From Fibrobacterota bacterium (GTDB lineage Bacteria > Fibrobacterota > Fibrobacteria > UBA11236), in assembly GCA_028287465.1 (NCBI GenBank), contig JAQBPO010000007.1:1-58860 (forward strand): DNA of 58,860 nucleotides. The letters are read 5' to 3'. Below, one piece after another: positions 7,767 through 17,311 of the stretch. Numbering within the stretch: the stretch's first letter is position 1; every line of letters begins with the position of its first letter. The translations under genes and the position numbers were made by a program. The notes under the pieces were generated by a model. It was not told where the DNA came from. It did no database searches and saw only the letters and a list, made by a program, of their open reading frames with translations.

Positions 7767-8462
7767 ATGCATTCAGTCATCCTGGAAATCCTGAAGCAAG
7801 CCACGGTTTCCACCTTCGCCATCGTCGGCATCATGTTCATCCTGTCCATCGGGGTGTGGGCCATGCTCGTCCAGAAATGGCTTGCCAACCACTCCAGCAA
7901 GAAGTCCTTCGAAAAGTGGCGGGAACAGATGGGCGAGCGCCCCAGCTTCCAGGACCTGCTCAAGCTGTCCAAGAACATGCCGGATTCGCCCATGGGCCGC
8001 ATCACCAAGTCCGCCTTGTCGGAAATGGAAGGCCTTTCCGCCTACGTCTCCTACGATTCCCTGGAGCACCGCGGGGAACTCGTGCGCGAATCCACCGAAC
8101 GCGCCGTGGACATCGAAAAGGAGAAGAACGAACGCTCCCTCGTCTTCCTGGCCTTCTGCTCGGCCACGGGACCCCTGATCGGCCTTTTAGGCACGGTCTG
8201 GGGCATCATGGACTCCTTCTACCAGATCGGCAAGCAGGGGTCGGGCAATATCACCGTGGTCGCCCCCGGAATCGCCGAAGCCTTGTTGGCCACCATGGCC
8301 GGCCTGTTGGTGGCCATCCCCAGCTCGGTGGGGTACAATGCCTTCGCCGGCTTCAACCGCAAGGCCGAGTCCCTCATGTTCAACTTCGGCTCGGAGCTGG
8401 TAAGCCTTTTCAAGCGCGGCGATCTTTCGGCCCTGGAGCGTTCCACGGCGAAGAAAGCCTGA
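7767..8462 (+). CDS. tolQ: TolQ/ExbB family proton-channel protein
   Basis: This 231-residue inner-membrane protein has three predicted transmembrane helices: about residues 15-37 (STFAIVGIMFILSIGVWAML), about 125-150 (LVFLAFCSATGPLIGLLGTVWGI) and about 165-195 (IAEALLATMAGLLVAIPSS). The GLLGTVWGIMDSF and ALLATMAGLLVAIP segments are the MotA/TolQ/ExbB family signature. With TolR it uses the proton motive force to drive the Tol-Pal system, which links outer membrane, peptidoglycan and inner membrane and helps constriction at division. tolR starts 23 bp after its stop, and the rest of the set follows in order, which favours TolQ over ExbB. Confidence 0.92.
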   Translation: MHSVILEILKQATVSTFAIVGIMFILSIGVWAMLVQKWLANHSSKKSFEKWREQMGERPSFQDLLKLSKNMPDSPMGRITKSALSEMEGLSAYVSYDSLEHRGELVRESTERAVDIEKEKNERSLVFLAFCSATGPLIGLLGTVWGIMDSFYQIGKQGSGNITVVAPGIAEALLATMAGLLVAIPSSVGYNAFAGFNRKAESLMFNFGSELVSLFKRGDLSALERSTAKKA

Positions 8463-8485
8463 TCGGCCCGTAGCCGGAACATACC

Positions 8486-8920
8486 ATGCGTAGACGCGAA
8501 TCCCTGAAGCCGAATCCCGAGCTTAATTTGATCAACCTGATCGATGTCCTGTTCGCGATCCTGATCGTGTTCATGATCACGGCCCCGCTGATGAGTCAGG
8601 GCGTGAAGGTGGAGCTGCCCAAGGCCCAGGCCGCGAGCCTGGAAGAGAAGAAGGCCATCCAGGTGACGGTCACCAAGGAACGCGAGATCCTCATCAACGA
8701 GACGCCTTCGGACCCCGCCAGCTTCGAAAAGGATTTCCGCACGGTCTGGACCGGGGACGACGAGACCGCCATCATCATCAACAGCGATCAAACCGTGCCT
8801 TACGGATTCGTGATGGAGCTGGTGGCTTCGGTGCAGCGCCAAGGCGGCAAACGCCTGGGATTCCTAACCGACCCGGGCGCGCCGCAAGGCAGGGCTGCCT
8901 CCAAGCCCAAGCGTCACTGA
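8486..8920 (+). CDS. tolR: TolR/ExbD family biopolymer transport protein
   Basis: This 144-residue protein has a short basic cytoplasmic N-terminus, a single transmembrane helix (LINLIDVLFAILIVFMITAP) and a periplasmic domain. The Asp in NLIDVLF is the conserved membrane Asp of the ExbD/TolR family, which takes part in proton translocation with TolQ. The following segment (GVKVELPKA) and the paired beta-alpha layout (IQVTVTKEREILIN, IIINSDQTVPYG) fit the peptidoglycan-binding periplasmic domain. It lies between tolQ and the TonB/TolA-type gene, 12 bp before the latter. Confidence 0.9.
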   Translation: MRRRESLKPNPELNLINLIDVLFAILIVFMITAPLMSQGVKVELPKAQAASLEEKKAIQVTVTKEREILINETPSDPASFEKDFRTVWTGDDETAIIINSDQTVPYGFVMELVASVQRQGGKRLGFLTDPGAPQGRAASKPKRH

Positions 8921-8932
8921 GGATTCCCAGCC

Positions 8933-9709
8933 ATGGCGACCATTCCCAGAGAATCGGTTCCCTCCGCGGCCCCGGATCACAACGGACCGGCGGGCTCGAG
9001 GGAATTCGTCCCGCGCGCCTCCCACGGCAAAGAGCCCCTCACCCAGAACATCGCTCTGCTCGTCTCGGTCCTGGTCCATGGGATAGCCATCATCGCCATC
9101 GGCCTGTCGGCCCTGCTCGCCCCGCACCGTCCCTCCGTGGTCCCGGTCTTTGAACTCGTCAACCTGGAGCCGCCGAAGCTCCGGCCGCTCACGCCCAAGG
9201 TGATCCCGCCCCCGGAACCGCCTCCCAAACCGCCGGAGCCGGTGGCTCCTCCGGAGGCGCCCAAGCTGACGCCCAAGCCCACCAACGCCGTTCAGCCCAA
9301 GAAGCCGGAGCCCAAGGTGGTCAAGCCGAAGGAAGACGACGAGCCCAAGCCCGTCAAGGAAGTGGTCCAGGAGCAGCAGGTCCTGCCGCAACCGCAAGTG
9401 CAGATGAGCGTTCCGCAGGATCCCCGGCTTTCCCTATGGGCCGCGCGCGTCAAGAAAAAGGTCGACCAATTGTGGAATCCCCCGACCGGAATCGACGTAT
9501 CGGGCCGGGTCAAGGTGGTCGTGACCTTCAAGGTTTCCCGGGACGGCACCATCGTTTCGGCGGACGTGACCGGGGCGAGCGGGAGCTCGAGCCTGGATGA
9601 ACTCGCCTTGATGACCATCAAGCGGATGGAAACCGTGCCTCCCATCCCCGAGAATTTCCCCAATGACGAGCTCGAGGTCGGATGTGACTTCCTTTATCAA
9701 GGCCAATAA
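8933..9709 (+). CDS. tolA: TolA-position energy transducer with TonB C-terminal domain
   Basis: The protein has 258 residues. A cytoplasmic tail of about 35 residues is followed by one membrane helix (about 38-62, NIALLVSVLVHGIAIIAIGLS). A long Pro/Lys/Glu-rich periplasmic stalk (about 75-150) leads to a C-terminal TonB/TolA-like domain (about 165-255) with the WAARVKKKVDQLWNPP start and the GRVKVVVTFKVSRDGTI strands. In position it replaces TolA, the rod linking TolQR to TolB/Pal at the outer membrane. The domain is of TonB family type rather than classical TolA, as in many non-proteobacteria. The next gene starts one base after its stop, so tolB translation is coupled. Confidence 0.85.
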   Translation: MATIPRESVPSAAPDHNGPAGSREFVPRASHGKEPLTQNIALLVSVLVHGIAIIAIGLSALLAPHRPSVVPVFELVNLEPPKLRPLTPKVIPPPEPPPKPPEPVAPPEAPKLTPKPTNAVQPKKPEPKVVKPKEDDEPKPVKEVVQEQQVLPQPQVQMSVPQDPRLSLWAARVKKKVDQLWNPPTGIDVSGRVKVVVTFKVSRDGTIVSADVTGASGSSSLDELALMTIKRMETVPPIPENFPNDELEVGCDFLYQGQ

Positions 9710-9710
9710 T

Positions 9711-10982
9711 ATGCTTGATCGTTCCCGGATCGCCCTCGGATTGGCCCTTCTCGCCTTCGCCTTCCACCTTCCCGCCCGCGCCGCGGACGTGGTCATCACC
9801 TCCGAGAACAAGGGCGCCGAGACCATCTCCCTGGGGTTCGTGGACTTCATCTGCGCCAAGGGCGACGCCAAGACCATCCCCTTCACGCCCCATGCCGTCA
9901 TCGCCTGGGACCTGGAGTTCAGCGGCCGCTTCAAGATTAAGGCCGCGCCCCGGTTCGACAGCACCACCAAGGGGGAGTTCAAGAGCGACGGGGCCCTGGC
10001 CTACGTGCGCGGGGAATACACCCTGGAAGGGGACAATTTCACCCTGGCCTGCGACCTGATCGACATCGACACCCAGGAAAAGATCATCGGCAAGAAATAC
10101 TCGGGCAAGAAGGCGGACCTGCGCCAGTCCGCCCACAAGTTCTCGGACGAGCTGGTCTACCAGCTTTTCGGGGAAAAGGGCATCGCCCAGTCCCGCATCG
10201 TCTACGTCAACAAGCGGGGCGGGAACAAGGAAATCTCGGTGATGGACTATGACGGCGCGAACGTCACGGAAGTCACGAAGAACAAGTCCATCAACCTGAT
10301 GCCCACCTGGGTGGACGGCAAGGGAAAGGTCCTCTACACCAGCTACGCCGGCGGGCAGCCCCAATTCTACCTGAAGGATTTCGAATCCGGCAAGAACGGG
10401 GTCTTCTTCACCTCCAAGGGCATGAATACCTCCCCCGGGTACAACAAGATGGACAAGGAGATCGTCTACGCTTCGACCATGGACGGGAACACCGAAATCT
10501 ACCGCCGGGGCTTCCCGGACGGCAAATCCCAGCGCCTCACCTTCTCCGGCTCCATCGAGACCTCGCCCAGCTGGTCGCCCAACGGGTACGAAATCGTCTT
10601 CATCTCGGATCGGGGCGGCAAGCCCATGGTTTATGTCATGGACCGTGACGGATCGAACCTGCGCGCCTTGACGCATGAAGGGGACTACTACGGATCGCCC
10701 TCCTGGTCCCCCAAGGGCGACCGCATCGCCTTCGCCGCCATGGACGAGGGCAACAACCTGAACATCATGACCATCTCCCCGGACGGCAAGGACCAGGCCA
10801 AACTCACCACCCAGGCCGGCAGCAACGAGAATCCCAGCTGGAGCCCGGACGGCCGTCACATCGTATTCATGTCCACGCGCACGGGCGGCCCCGAGATTTT
10901 CATGATGGACGCGGACGGCAAGAACCAGAAGCGCATCAGCTTCTCGGGCGGCAATTCCATGCCCAAGTGGTCGGACTACTAG
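9711..10982 (+). CDS. tolB: Tol-Pal system protein TolB
   Basis: This 423-residue periplasmic protein has a signal peptide (LDRSRIALGLALLAFAFHLPARA, about 1-24), an N-terminal alpha/beta domain (about 25-150) that meets TolA, and a C-terminal six-bladed beta-propeller of WD40-like PD40 repeats. Each blade carries the SPSWSPNGYEIVFISDRGG or SWSPKGDRIAFAA pattern, and the last ends PKWSDY. TolB binds Pal through the propeller. The ATG at 9711 is preferred to an in-frame one at 9663 inside the preceding gene, because the signal peptide starts here and TAATATG joins the two genes. About 275 bp with no recognised gene or clear terminator separate it from pal. Confidence 0.93.
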   Translation: MLDRSRIALGLALLAFAFHLPARAADVVITSENKGAETISLGFVDFICAKGDAKTIPFTPHAVIAWDLEFSGRFKIKAAPRFDSTTKGEFKSDGALAYVRGEYTLEGDNFTLACDLIDIDTQEKIIGKKYSGKKADLRQSAHKFSDELVYQLFGEKGIAQSRIVYVNKRGGNKEISVMDYDGANVTEVTKNKSINLMPTWVDGKGKVLYTSYAGGQPQFYLKDFESGKNGVFFTSKGMNTSPGYNKMDKEIVYASTMDGNTEIYRRGFPDGKSQRLTFSGSIETSPSWSPNGYEIVFISDRGGKPMVYVMDRDGSNLRALTHEGDYYGSPSWSPKGDRIAFAAMDEGNNLNIMTISPDGKDQAKLTTQAGSNENPSWSPDGRHIVFMSTRTGGPEIFMMDADGKNQKRISFSGGNSMPKWSDY

Positions 10983-11259
10983 CCCAGGCCACGCATAAGG
11001 CGCTTTAAGTGCCTATGGTCAATCCCGATTCATGACCATTCGCGACGGCCTGGTGCGGCAATCCGCCCAAATGGGAAAAACCCTCGGAGGGGGGGTATCC
11101 CGGAAAGCACCCCCGCCCTCGACCGGGCGGGACCCTGGCCATCAAATGGGCGTCGGAAGGTTCTCCTACTTCATCACCGGAAAGATGGCTGCAAAAATCG
11201 TAGGGATTTTTTAAATTTCCCCCCTATAAGTGTTAGATTTCTGGAAAAAGGAGATGGAT

Positions 11260-11784
11260 ATGAACTTGAAGCATTGGACCCTCGTGGGCCTGAGCGCATT
11301 GGCGATTGCCGGTTGCGCCAAGAAACCGAAACCCGAACCCGTCGCGGAGCCCCAACCGCCCCGCATGGACGAGCCCGCCCGGACCCCTGCTGAACCGCCC
11401 AAGGTCGATGAGGAAGCCCTGCGCCGCCAGCGCATCCAGGCCCGCGTCTCCGAGGTCTTCAAGCCCGTCTACTTCGCCTACGATCAGAGCACCCTGTCCG
11501 CCGAGGGCCAGTCGACCCTCCAGGAGATCGGCAAGCTCATGAAAGAGGTTCCCGAAATCACCGCGCGCGTGGAAGGCCATGCCGATGAGAAGGGCAGCAA
11601 CGATTACAATCTCGCGCTCGGCGAACGCCGCGCCAAGACCGTGAACGACTACCTGACCAGCTACGGCATCCAGGGCACCCGTCTCAGCACCATCAGCTAC
11701 GGCGAAGAGAAGCCGGCGTCCGAAGGTCATGACGAGTCGGCCTGGTCCAAGAACCGCCGCGTCGAATTCACCACAACGTTCTAA
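11260..11784 (+). CDS. pal: Peptidoglycan-associated lipoprotein Pal
   Basis: This 174-residue lipoprotein has a lipobox ending LAIAGC with lipidated Cys19, a Pro/Glu-rich linker (about 22-60), and an OmpA-like domain (about 70-174). The signature residues for binding meso-diaminopimelate are present: the DEKGSNDYNLALGERRA segment holds the conserved Asp and Arg. Pal anchors the outer membrane to peptidoglycan and is pulled by the Tol motor. Several ATG codons lie close together; that at 11260 is chosen because AAGGAG ends six bases before it. The A+T-rich stretch before the gene (11195-11235) may carry its own promoter. Confidence 0.93.
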   Translation: MNLKHWTLVGLSALAIAGCAKKPKPEPVAEPQPPRMDEPARTPAEPPKVDEEALRRQRIQARVSEVFKPVYFAYDQSTLSAEGQSTLQEIGKLMKEVPEITARVEGHADEKGSNDYNLALGERRAKTVNDYLTSYGIQGTRLSTISYGEEKPASEGHDESAWSKNRRVEFTTTF

Positions 11785-11879
11785 TCTCCCGTGATTTCCA
11801 TCACCGGCCGCTCATTCGGAATCCGGCCCCGCCTTCCGGCGGGATCCGGACCCTGGTGAAGGTCGGGTCCGGAGGCTCC

Positions 11880-12683
11880 GTGATCGCATCCTTTCCGCGC
11901 CTGGTCCTGGTTTCCATCTCCATCCTTTCCTGGACCGGGTGCGCGCATATCACCATGCTCCGCACGGAAGAGCTCCGCAAGGTCGAAGGCGAAGTCAAGG
12001 CTGCGAGCAAGCAGATCGAGGGCCTGCAAAAGTCCATTGATGATCTCAATATGGCCCAAGGCGGCTCGACGAGCAAGATGAAGGCGGACTTGACCCTGAT
12101 GTTGAATCAGCTCGAGTCCCAAATCACCCGCCTGCACGCCGAAATCGACGAGACCCAGTTCCGCCTCACCCAGCTCAGCGCCAAGATCGAAAAGCTGGAT
12201 CAGAAGAAGTACGTGGTGGGCGGTGCCGGCGTTCCCGGAACGCCCGGCGCACCCGGTGCCGCGACTCCCGGAGCCGTCGGTCCCAATGGCGAACCGGTCC
12301 GCGTGGTGGAAGGCCTGGACCTCGAAGCCCTTTTCAACCAGTCCCGGGACGATTATATCCGCGGCAAGTACGACCTGGCCCTGCAAGGCTTCAAGAACGT
12401 CTACGAGAAGGACGCGGGCGGCACCTGGCGCGAACTCGCCATGTTCTGGCTGGGCGAGACCCTCCTGAAGCAGGACAAGACGGACAAGGCCCTGGAGGCC
12501 TACGCCAGGGTAACCAAGGAGTTTCCCCGGGGCACCAAGACCTGCTCTTCCCGTTTCAAGATCGGCCTGATCTACCACGGGAAGAAGGACAAGGCCAAGC
12601 GCGACGAGGAGTGGAACAAGCTCATCGCCGAATGCCCGGGCACGAATGAGGCGCAGCGGGCCCAGGAGATGCAGAAGGAATAA
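11880..12683 (+). CDS. cpoB: CpoB/YbgF-like Tol-associated lipoprotein
   Basis: The protein has about 267 residues. A GTG start at 11880 is favoured by GGAGG four bases upstream; another GTG lies at 11856. A lipoprotein signal ends SWTGC (Cys21). Residues about 30-115 form a coiled coil (EELRKVEGEVKAASKQIEGLQ, RLTQLSAKIEKL) like the trimerising part of CpoB. A Gly/Pro linker (VPGTPGAPGA) follows, then TPR-type repeats (about 155-265: LFNQSRDDYIRGKYDLALQG, AMFWLGETLLKQDKTDKALE). CpoB coordinates peptidoglycan synthesis with Tol-driven outer-membrane constriction. It closes the tol-pal cluster and is followed by a bidirectional terminator. Confidence 0.85.
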   Translation: MIASFPRLVLVSISILSWTGCAHITMLRTEELRKVEGEVKAASKQIEGLQKSIDDLNMAQGGSTSKMKADLTLMLNQLESQITRLHAEIDETQFRLTQLSAKIEKLDQKKYVVGGAGVPGTPGAPGAATPGAVGPNGEPVRVVEGLDLEALFNQSRDDYIRGKYDLALQGFKNVYEKDAGGTWRELAMFWLGETLLKQDKTDKALEAYARVTKEFPRGTKTCSSRFKIGLIYHGKKDKAKRDEEWNKLIAECPGTNEAQRAQEMQKE

Positions 12684-12709
12684 TCCCGGCGATTTCCGGG
12701 ACGAAGAAA

Positions 12710-12739
12710 AAGCCAGGAGCGTCGCTCCTGGCTTTTTTT
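12710..12739. terminator. Bidirectional Rho-independent terminator
   Basis: AGCCAGGAGC (12711-12720) and GCTCCTGGCT (12724-12733) form a perfect 10-bp stem with a 3-nt loop. T residues follow on the plus strand and A residues precede it, so it also ends with a T-run on the minus strand. It serves cpoB from the left and glyS from the right. Confidence 0.92.
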
Positions 12740-12791
12740 GTTGGGACATCCGGCTCCCGGCGGTCAGCCACCGGGAGCCGTCATTCCGGAA

Positions 12792-15700
12792 TCAACCCTG
12801 GATGGCCGAGAAGTCCGCGATCTCGCCCACCAAATCCCGCACCTTCCGCAGCAACAAATGCCGCTGGGTCCGCAGGCCCGCGTCGGGGTCGTTCACCATG
12901 GCCGCTTCGAACAATGCCGCCACGTCCCCGCGCAGGGTGCCTACCGCTTCCAGCACGTCCCCGTAATTGCGCGAGGCCAGGCCCTTGCGGACGTCCGCCT
13001 CGGCTTTGTCCGCGCCGGCCAGCAATCGGATCTCCGCCGGCAGCTTGAGCGCCTTGCCGTCCAGAACGCCTTCCACCTTGGGGTCCAGGATATTGGAGAC
13101 GCGCTTGAAGGTCTCGGCCGCGGGCGCGAAGCCCGCCTTTTCCCGGAAGGCCTGGAGCGCCTGGAGGCGCGCGACCAGATCGGTGAAGTCACGCCAGCCC
13201 GCCTTGGATTGGACCACGGCGTCGATGGTGTCCTTGGCGAAGCCGCCGGGCAGGCCCGGGCGGGGCGCTTCCTGGAACAGGTTCTTGGCGCGGCCCAGGA
13301 AGAACTCCTGCAGCTTATCGGCCAGGCCGTCGGTCTCGCCCGCCTTGAGGATGGGCTTGTAGACGGTATCGATGGCGTATTTCAGGGCCTCGCCGATGTC
13401 CAGGCGGAAGCCCCGGTTCACGATCAGGGCGATGGCGGTCCAACAGGCGCGGCGCAGGGCGTATGGGTCGGATGAGCCCGTGGGCGCCTTGCCCTTGGCG
13501 AACATGGTGATGAGGGAATCCAGGCGATCGGCCAGGCCGGCCAGGGCCGCCTCGTCGCTGCCCGGGAAGGTATCGTCCGCGTTACGGGGCAGGTATTGGT
13601 CGCGGATGCCGTCCGCCACCACCGGGTCCAGCTTTTCCGCGATGGCGTAGTACCGGCCCATGATGCCTTGCAGCTCCGGGAACTCGCCCACCATGTTGGT
13701 GGTGAGATCGCATTTGGCCAGGCGCGCGATGGCGGCGGTGCGGTCCAGCTTGGCCTTGTCCATCCCGAGCAGGCCGCCCAGGTGCACGGCGAGGCTTTCC
13801 GCGCGGGCGACCTTCTTGGCCATGGTGCCTTCCGGCCCCAGGTCGGCCGTGAAGGTCACCTTCTCCAGCTCCTTGCCGCGGGACTCCAGGGTCCGCTGGC
13901 TGTCCTCCTTGAGGAAGAACTCCGCGTCCGAGAAGCGGGCGCGAAGCACCTTCTCGTTGCCCTCGCGCACAAGGTTGAAGTCCGTGCAATGCATGTTGGA
14001 AATGGTCACGAAGGCGTTGGCGAGGTGGCCTGCGGCCTTGCCGTCCGCCTTTTCCATGGCGAAATACTTCTGATGCTCGCGCATCTCCGAGACCAGCACC
14101 TCCTCCGGCACGTTGAGCAGTCGTTCCTCGAAGCCGCCCAGCACGGGATGGGCGTATTCCACCAGGAAGGTCACGGTGTCGAGCAGCTCCTCGTCCTTGC
14201 GCCACTTCAGTCCCGCCTTGGCGGCGGTCTCCTCGGTCAGCTTGCGGATGAGAGCCTTGCGCTCGACCTGGTCCGCGAAGACCTTGGCCTTGCGGAGGGC
14301 GTCGAGATACCCGGCCCGTTCCGCGGGCACGGTCACGCCCTGGTTATGCATGAAGCGATGGCCGCGGCTCTGCTCCCCGGAAGCCACTCCCGCGAAGGAC
14401 ATGGGGATCACCCGGTCGCCCAGTTTGGCCACCAGCCAGATCACGGGACGGACGAACGGGGTCACGTTGCCGTCGCCCCAGCGCATGGTCTTGTACCAAT
14501 GGATGTCCGCGAAGAGCTTGGGGAACAGCTCCGCCAGGATCTCCAGGGCGCCTTGTCCCTTCTTCTCGGCCTGGGCGAACAGGTAGGAACCGCCGCCGAT
14601 GGTGCGGAACTCCAGCTTGTCGGCCTCGAGCCCGGCCTTCTGGGCGAAAGCCTGGGCGGCCTTGGTCCAATTGCCCTGGGCGTCCTTGGCCAGGTTGGCG
14701 GGCGGGCCCTTGAGCTCCAGCTTCTGGTCCGGCTGGCGCGTGAGGATGGAACCCACCGAAATGGCGACGCGGCGGGGGGTCACGAACACCTTGATGTCCT
14801 GGGCCTGCAGCTGGGTGGGATCGAGATGCTTGTTGAGGAGGACGGGCAGCTCCCGCAAAAGCGGGGCGAAGACCCGGGCAGGCATCTCTTCGACGCCGAG
14901 CTCGATGAGAAGAGGGACGCGTTCCGGCAAGGCGGCATCGCCCGCGGCGCCGGCCTGGGTCCCGGAGGGCGCATGCGGAGCCTTGGAGGCGCCGGATGCG
15001 GCCGTAAGGGTGCCTGCGGCCGCGGGCTTCACCCGGGCCATGAGCGGATAGCCGAGCTCCTCGCGCTTCTTCATCCAGGCTTCGGCCACGGCCTTGGCCA
15101 GGGTGCGCACGCGGAGGATATACCCCTGGCGTTCGTTCACGGAGATGGCCCCGCGGGCGTCCAGCAGGTTGAAGGCATGGCTGGCCTTGAGGCAATAGTC
15201 CAGGGCGGGGGCGGGCACGGCCGCTTCGCACATGCGGCGGCATTCCGCTTCGTAGCTGGAGAACAGCTTGAGCTGCATGTCCACGTCGGCGAGCTCGAAG
15301 TTGTGCTTGGAGAACTGGACCTCGTTCTGGTGGTAGATGTCCCCGTAGGTGAACCGGTCGTTGTACATGAGCTCGAACATGTTGTTCTTCTTCTGCAGGT
15401 ACATGCAGATGCGTTCGAGGCCGTAGGTGATCTCGCCCATGATGGGGGAGAGGTCGAAGCCGCCCACCTGTTGGAAATAGGTGAACTGGGTGATTTCCAT
15501 GCCGTCCAGCCAGACTTCCCAGCCCAGGCCCCAGGCGCCCAAGGTGGGGGATTCCCAATCGTCGTGGACGAAGCGGATGTCATGCTCCTCGGGCTTGATG
15601 CCGATTTCCTTAAGCGATCCGATGTACAGATCGAGGATGTCCAGGGGGCTGGGCTTCAGGACCACCTGGAACTGGTAATAATGCTGGCCGCGGTTGGGGT

Positions 15701-15899
15701 TCTCCCCGTAGCGTCCGTCCTTGGGGCGGCGGCAAGGTTCGATGAAGGCTGCATCGAACGGTTCCGGGCCCAGGGAGCGCAGGAAGGTGGACGGATTGAA
15801 GGTGGCTGCCCCTTTTTCCACGTCGTAAGGCTGGGCCAGCAGGCATCCTTGCTTGCTCCAATAGTTCTGCAGGGACAATACCAGATCCTGAAAATGCAT
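12792..15899 (-). CDS. glyS: Glycyl-tRNA synthetase, alpha and beta subunits fused
   Basis: This 1035-residue enzyme charges tRNA-Gly. Residues 1 to about 300 match the alpha subunit (GlyQ): [17 protein letters not shown] at the start, then [25 protein letters not shown] and [11 protein letters not shown], the class II catalytic motifs. An Ala/Gly/Ser linker (about 300-325) leads to the beta subunit (GlyS) from [14 protein letters not shown] onward, with the HD-like and anticodon-binding parts at the C-terminus. Most bacteria with this alpha2-beta2 enzyme keep two genes; a fused form is known in some lineages. GGAGG lies four bases before the ATG. It ends at the shared terminator with cpoB. 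Confidence 0.95.
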   Translation of the reverse strand: MHFQDLVLSLQNYWSKQGCLLAQPYDVEKGAATFNPSTFLRSLGPEPFDAAFIEPCRRPKDGRYGENPNRGQHYYQFQVVLKPSPLDILDLYIGSLKEIGIKPEEHDIRFVHDDWESPTLGAWGLGWEVWLDGMEITQFTYFQQVGGFDLSPIMGEITYGLERICMYLQKKNNMFELMYNDRFTYGDIYHQNEVQFSKHNFELADVDMQLKLFSSYEAECRRMCEAAVPAPALDYCLKASHAFNLLDARGAISVNERQGYILRVRTLAKAVAEAWMKKREELGYPLMARVKPAAAGTLTAASGASKAPHAPSGTQAGAAGDAALPERVPLLIELGVEEMPARVFAPLLRELPVLLNKHLDPTQLQAQDIKVFVTPRRVAISVGSILTRQPDQKLELKGPPANLAKDAQGNWTKAAQAFAQKAGLEADKLEFRTIGGGSYLFAQAEKKGQGALEILAELFPKLFADIHWYKTMRWGDGNVTPFVRPVIWLVAKLGDRVIPMSFAGVASGEQSRGHRFMHNQGVTVPAERAGYLDALRKAKVFADQVERKALIRKLTEETAAKAGLKWRKDEELLDTVTFLVEYAHPVLGGFEERLLNVPEEVLVSEMREHQKYFAMEKADGKAAGHLANAFVTISNMHCTDFNLVREGNEKVLRARFSDAEFFLKEDSQRTLESRGKELEKVTFTADLGPEGTMAKKVARAESLAVHLGGLLGMDKAKLDRTAAIARLAKCDLTTNMVGEFPELQGIMGRYYAIAEKLDPVVADGIRDQYLPRNADDTFPGSDEAALAGLADRLDSLITMFAKGKAPTGSSDPYALRRACWTAIALIVNRGFRLDIGEALKYAIDTVYKPILKAGETDGLADKLQEFFLGRAKNLFQEAPRPGLPGGFAKDTIDAVVQSKAGWRDFTDLVARLQALQAFREKAGFAPAAETFKRVSNILDPKVEGVLDGKALKLPAEIRLLAGADKAEADVRKGLASRNYGDVLEAVGTLRGDVAALFEAAMVNDPDAGLRTQRHLLLRKVRDLVGEIADFSAIQG

Positions 15900-16000
15900 C
15901 CAACCTCCACGGGGGCTAAGTCGTTAAAAATGCCAAATTCGCGGGCAAAGCAACAGGCCTTCGGGGAGAAGAAGACGCTGGGAATCGGGAGCCGGCAGTC

Positions 16001-17236
16001 CTAGCCCAAGGCTTGGGTGAAGTCCTCCAGGAGATCCTCGGTATCCTCGATCCCCACCGACAGGCGCATCATCCCGTCCTCTATGCCCATGCTGGCGCGG
16101 CGCGCGGGACCCATCTCGAAGAAGATGGTATGCGCCACGGGGATGATGAGGGTGCGGTTGTCGCCCAGATTGCTCGAGCAGATGGCGAGCTTGAGCCGAT
16201 TGATGAAAGGGAAGGGATCGACGCCGTCCGACAGCACGAAACTGAGCAGGGCCCCGGGACGCTTGAAAAGCTCCTTGGCCAGGGAATGCTGGGGGTGCCC
16301 GGGCAGGCCCGGATAATGGACGGCCTTCACCTTGGGATGGGTCGATAGATGCAAGGCGAGGCGCGAAGCGTTGCCGCAGGCCCGGTCCATGCGCAGGGCC
16401 AGGGTCTCGGAGCCCACGGAGAGGGTATGCGCGGCCTCCGGGGCCAGGGTACCGCCGAAATCCCGCAAGCCTTTCTTGCGCACCTGGAGCATGGCGAACA
16501 AGGCCGGATCGGATCCCGGCGTCTTGTAGATGTCGAGGATGTTGGGGAAGGCGGCCCAGTCGAATCCGCCGAGATCCGTGACGCTTCCGCCCAAGGCGTT
16601 GCCGTGGCCGCCGAAATACTTGGACAGGGAATTGATGGACAAGGTGGCCTTGACCGTTTTGGGGAGGAACAGGTAGGGCGAGGTGAGGGTATTGTCCACG
16701 GCGTAGATGATGCCCTTGGCCTGGCATAGGGCGCCGATCCGGGCCATGTCCGCGATTTGGGTGGCGGGGTTGGCGATGGTTTCCACCACGACCATGCGCG
16801 TGGACGGCCTCAAGGCCGCTTCCACGTTCTTCACGTCCGTCGCGTCCACGAAGGTCACCTCGATGCCTATGCCGGCCAGGGTGTTCATCAGGCTGTTGGT
16901 ATTGCCGAAGAGGAAGGAGCTGGATACGATATGTTCGCCCTTGCGCAGAAGGGTGGTCATCACCGCGGCCAGGGCGGCCATGCCCGTGGAGAAGCAGACG
17001 CTGGCCACGCCTTGTTCCATGGCCGTGACCTTCTTCTCCAGCGCGGAGACGGTGGGATTGGCCTGGCGGGCGTAAGCATAGCCCTGCGCGGTCCCCTGGA
17101 AAACGGCCGCCAGATCCTCCGCCTTCTCGTAGCCGTAGGCGATGGAGGTATGGATGGGCTTGTGCAACGATCCATGCTCGGGCTTGCCGAGGCGATCGGA
17201 GTGGATGATGTTGGTGGTGAAACCGCGGTTCTTCAT
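16001..17236 (-). CDS. Cys/Met-metabolism PLP-dependent enzyme (cystathionine gamma-synthase family)
   Basis: This 411-residue fold-type I enzyme belongs to the family of cystathionine gamma-synthases and lyases, O-acetylhomoserine sulfhydrylases and methionine gamma-lyases. The cofactor Lys is Lys206 in SINSLSKYFGGHG; Asp181 in VDNTLTSPYLF binds the pyridine nitrogen; YARQANPTVSALEKK carries the phosphate-binding Tyr/Arg; and FSTGMAAL is the Ser/Gly/Met loop. The C-terminal NLGDNRTLIIPVAHTIFF segment, with the substrate-carboxylate Arg, is also present. The exact reaction cannot be fixed from sequence: sulfur assimilation from an activated homoserine or a lyase reaction are both possible. 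It is monocistronic, with no S-adenosylmethionine riboswitch seen upstream. Confidence 0.87.
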   Translation of the reverse strand: MKNRGFTTNIIHSDRLGKPEHGSLHKPIHTSIAYGYEKAEDLAAVFQGTAQGYAYARQANPTVSALEKKVTAMEQGVASVCFSTGMAALAAVMTTLLRKGEHIVSSSFLFGNTNSLMNTLAGIGIEVTFVDATDVKNVEAALRPSTRMVVVETIANPATQIADMARIGALCQAKGIIYAVDNTLTSPYLFLPKTVKATLSINSLSKYFGGHGNALGGSVTDLGGFDWAAFPNILDIYKTPGSDPALFAMLQVRKKGLRDFGGTLAPEAAHTLSVGSETLALRMDRACGNASRLALHLSTHPKVKAVHYPGLPGHPQHSLAKELFKRPGALLSFVLSDGVDPFPFINRLKLAICSSNLGDNRTLIIPVAHTIFFEMGPARRASMGIEDGMMRLSVGIEDTEDLLEDFTQALG

Positions 17237-17311
17237 GATTGAATCCTCGAGTCCTTGGGTCTGATGCGTAGAGCGATAGGTTGTCCGGAGGCCGTGCGGT
17301 CCCGGGACCGC

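Noticed and set aside
13596-16004. An 802-residue open frame on the plus strand opposite the glycyl-tRNA synthetase gene
   Set aside because: It is an antisense shadow: high GC at third positions on one strand suppresses stops on the other. It has no recognisable motifs and no ribosome site, while the opposite strand encodes a complete synthetase.
15900-17311. SAM riboswitch or other leader element near the PLP-enzyme gene
   Set aside because: The gap upstream of its start is only 75 bp and shows no riboswitch core.
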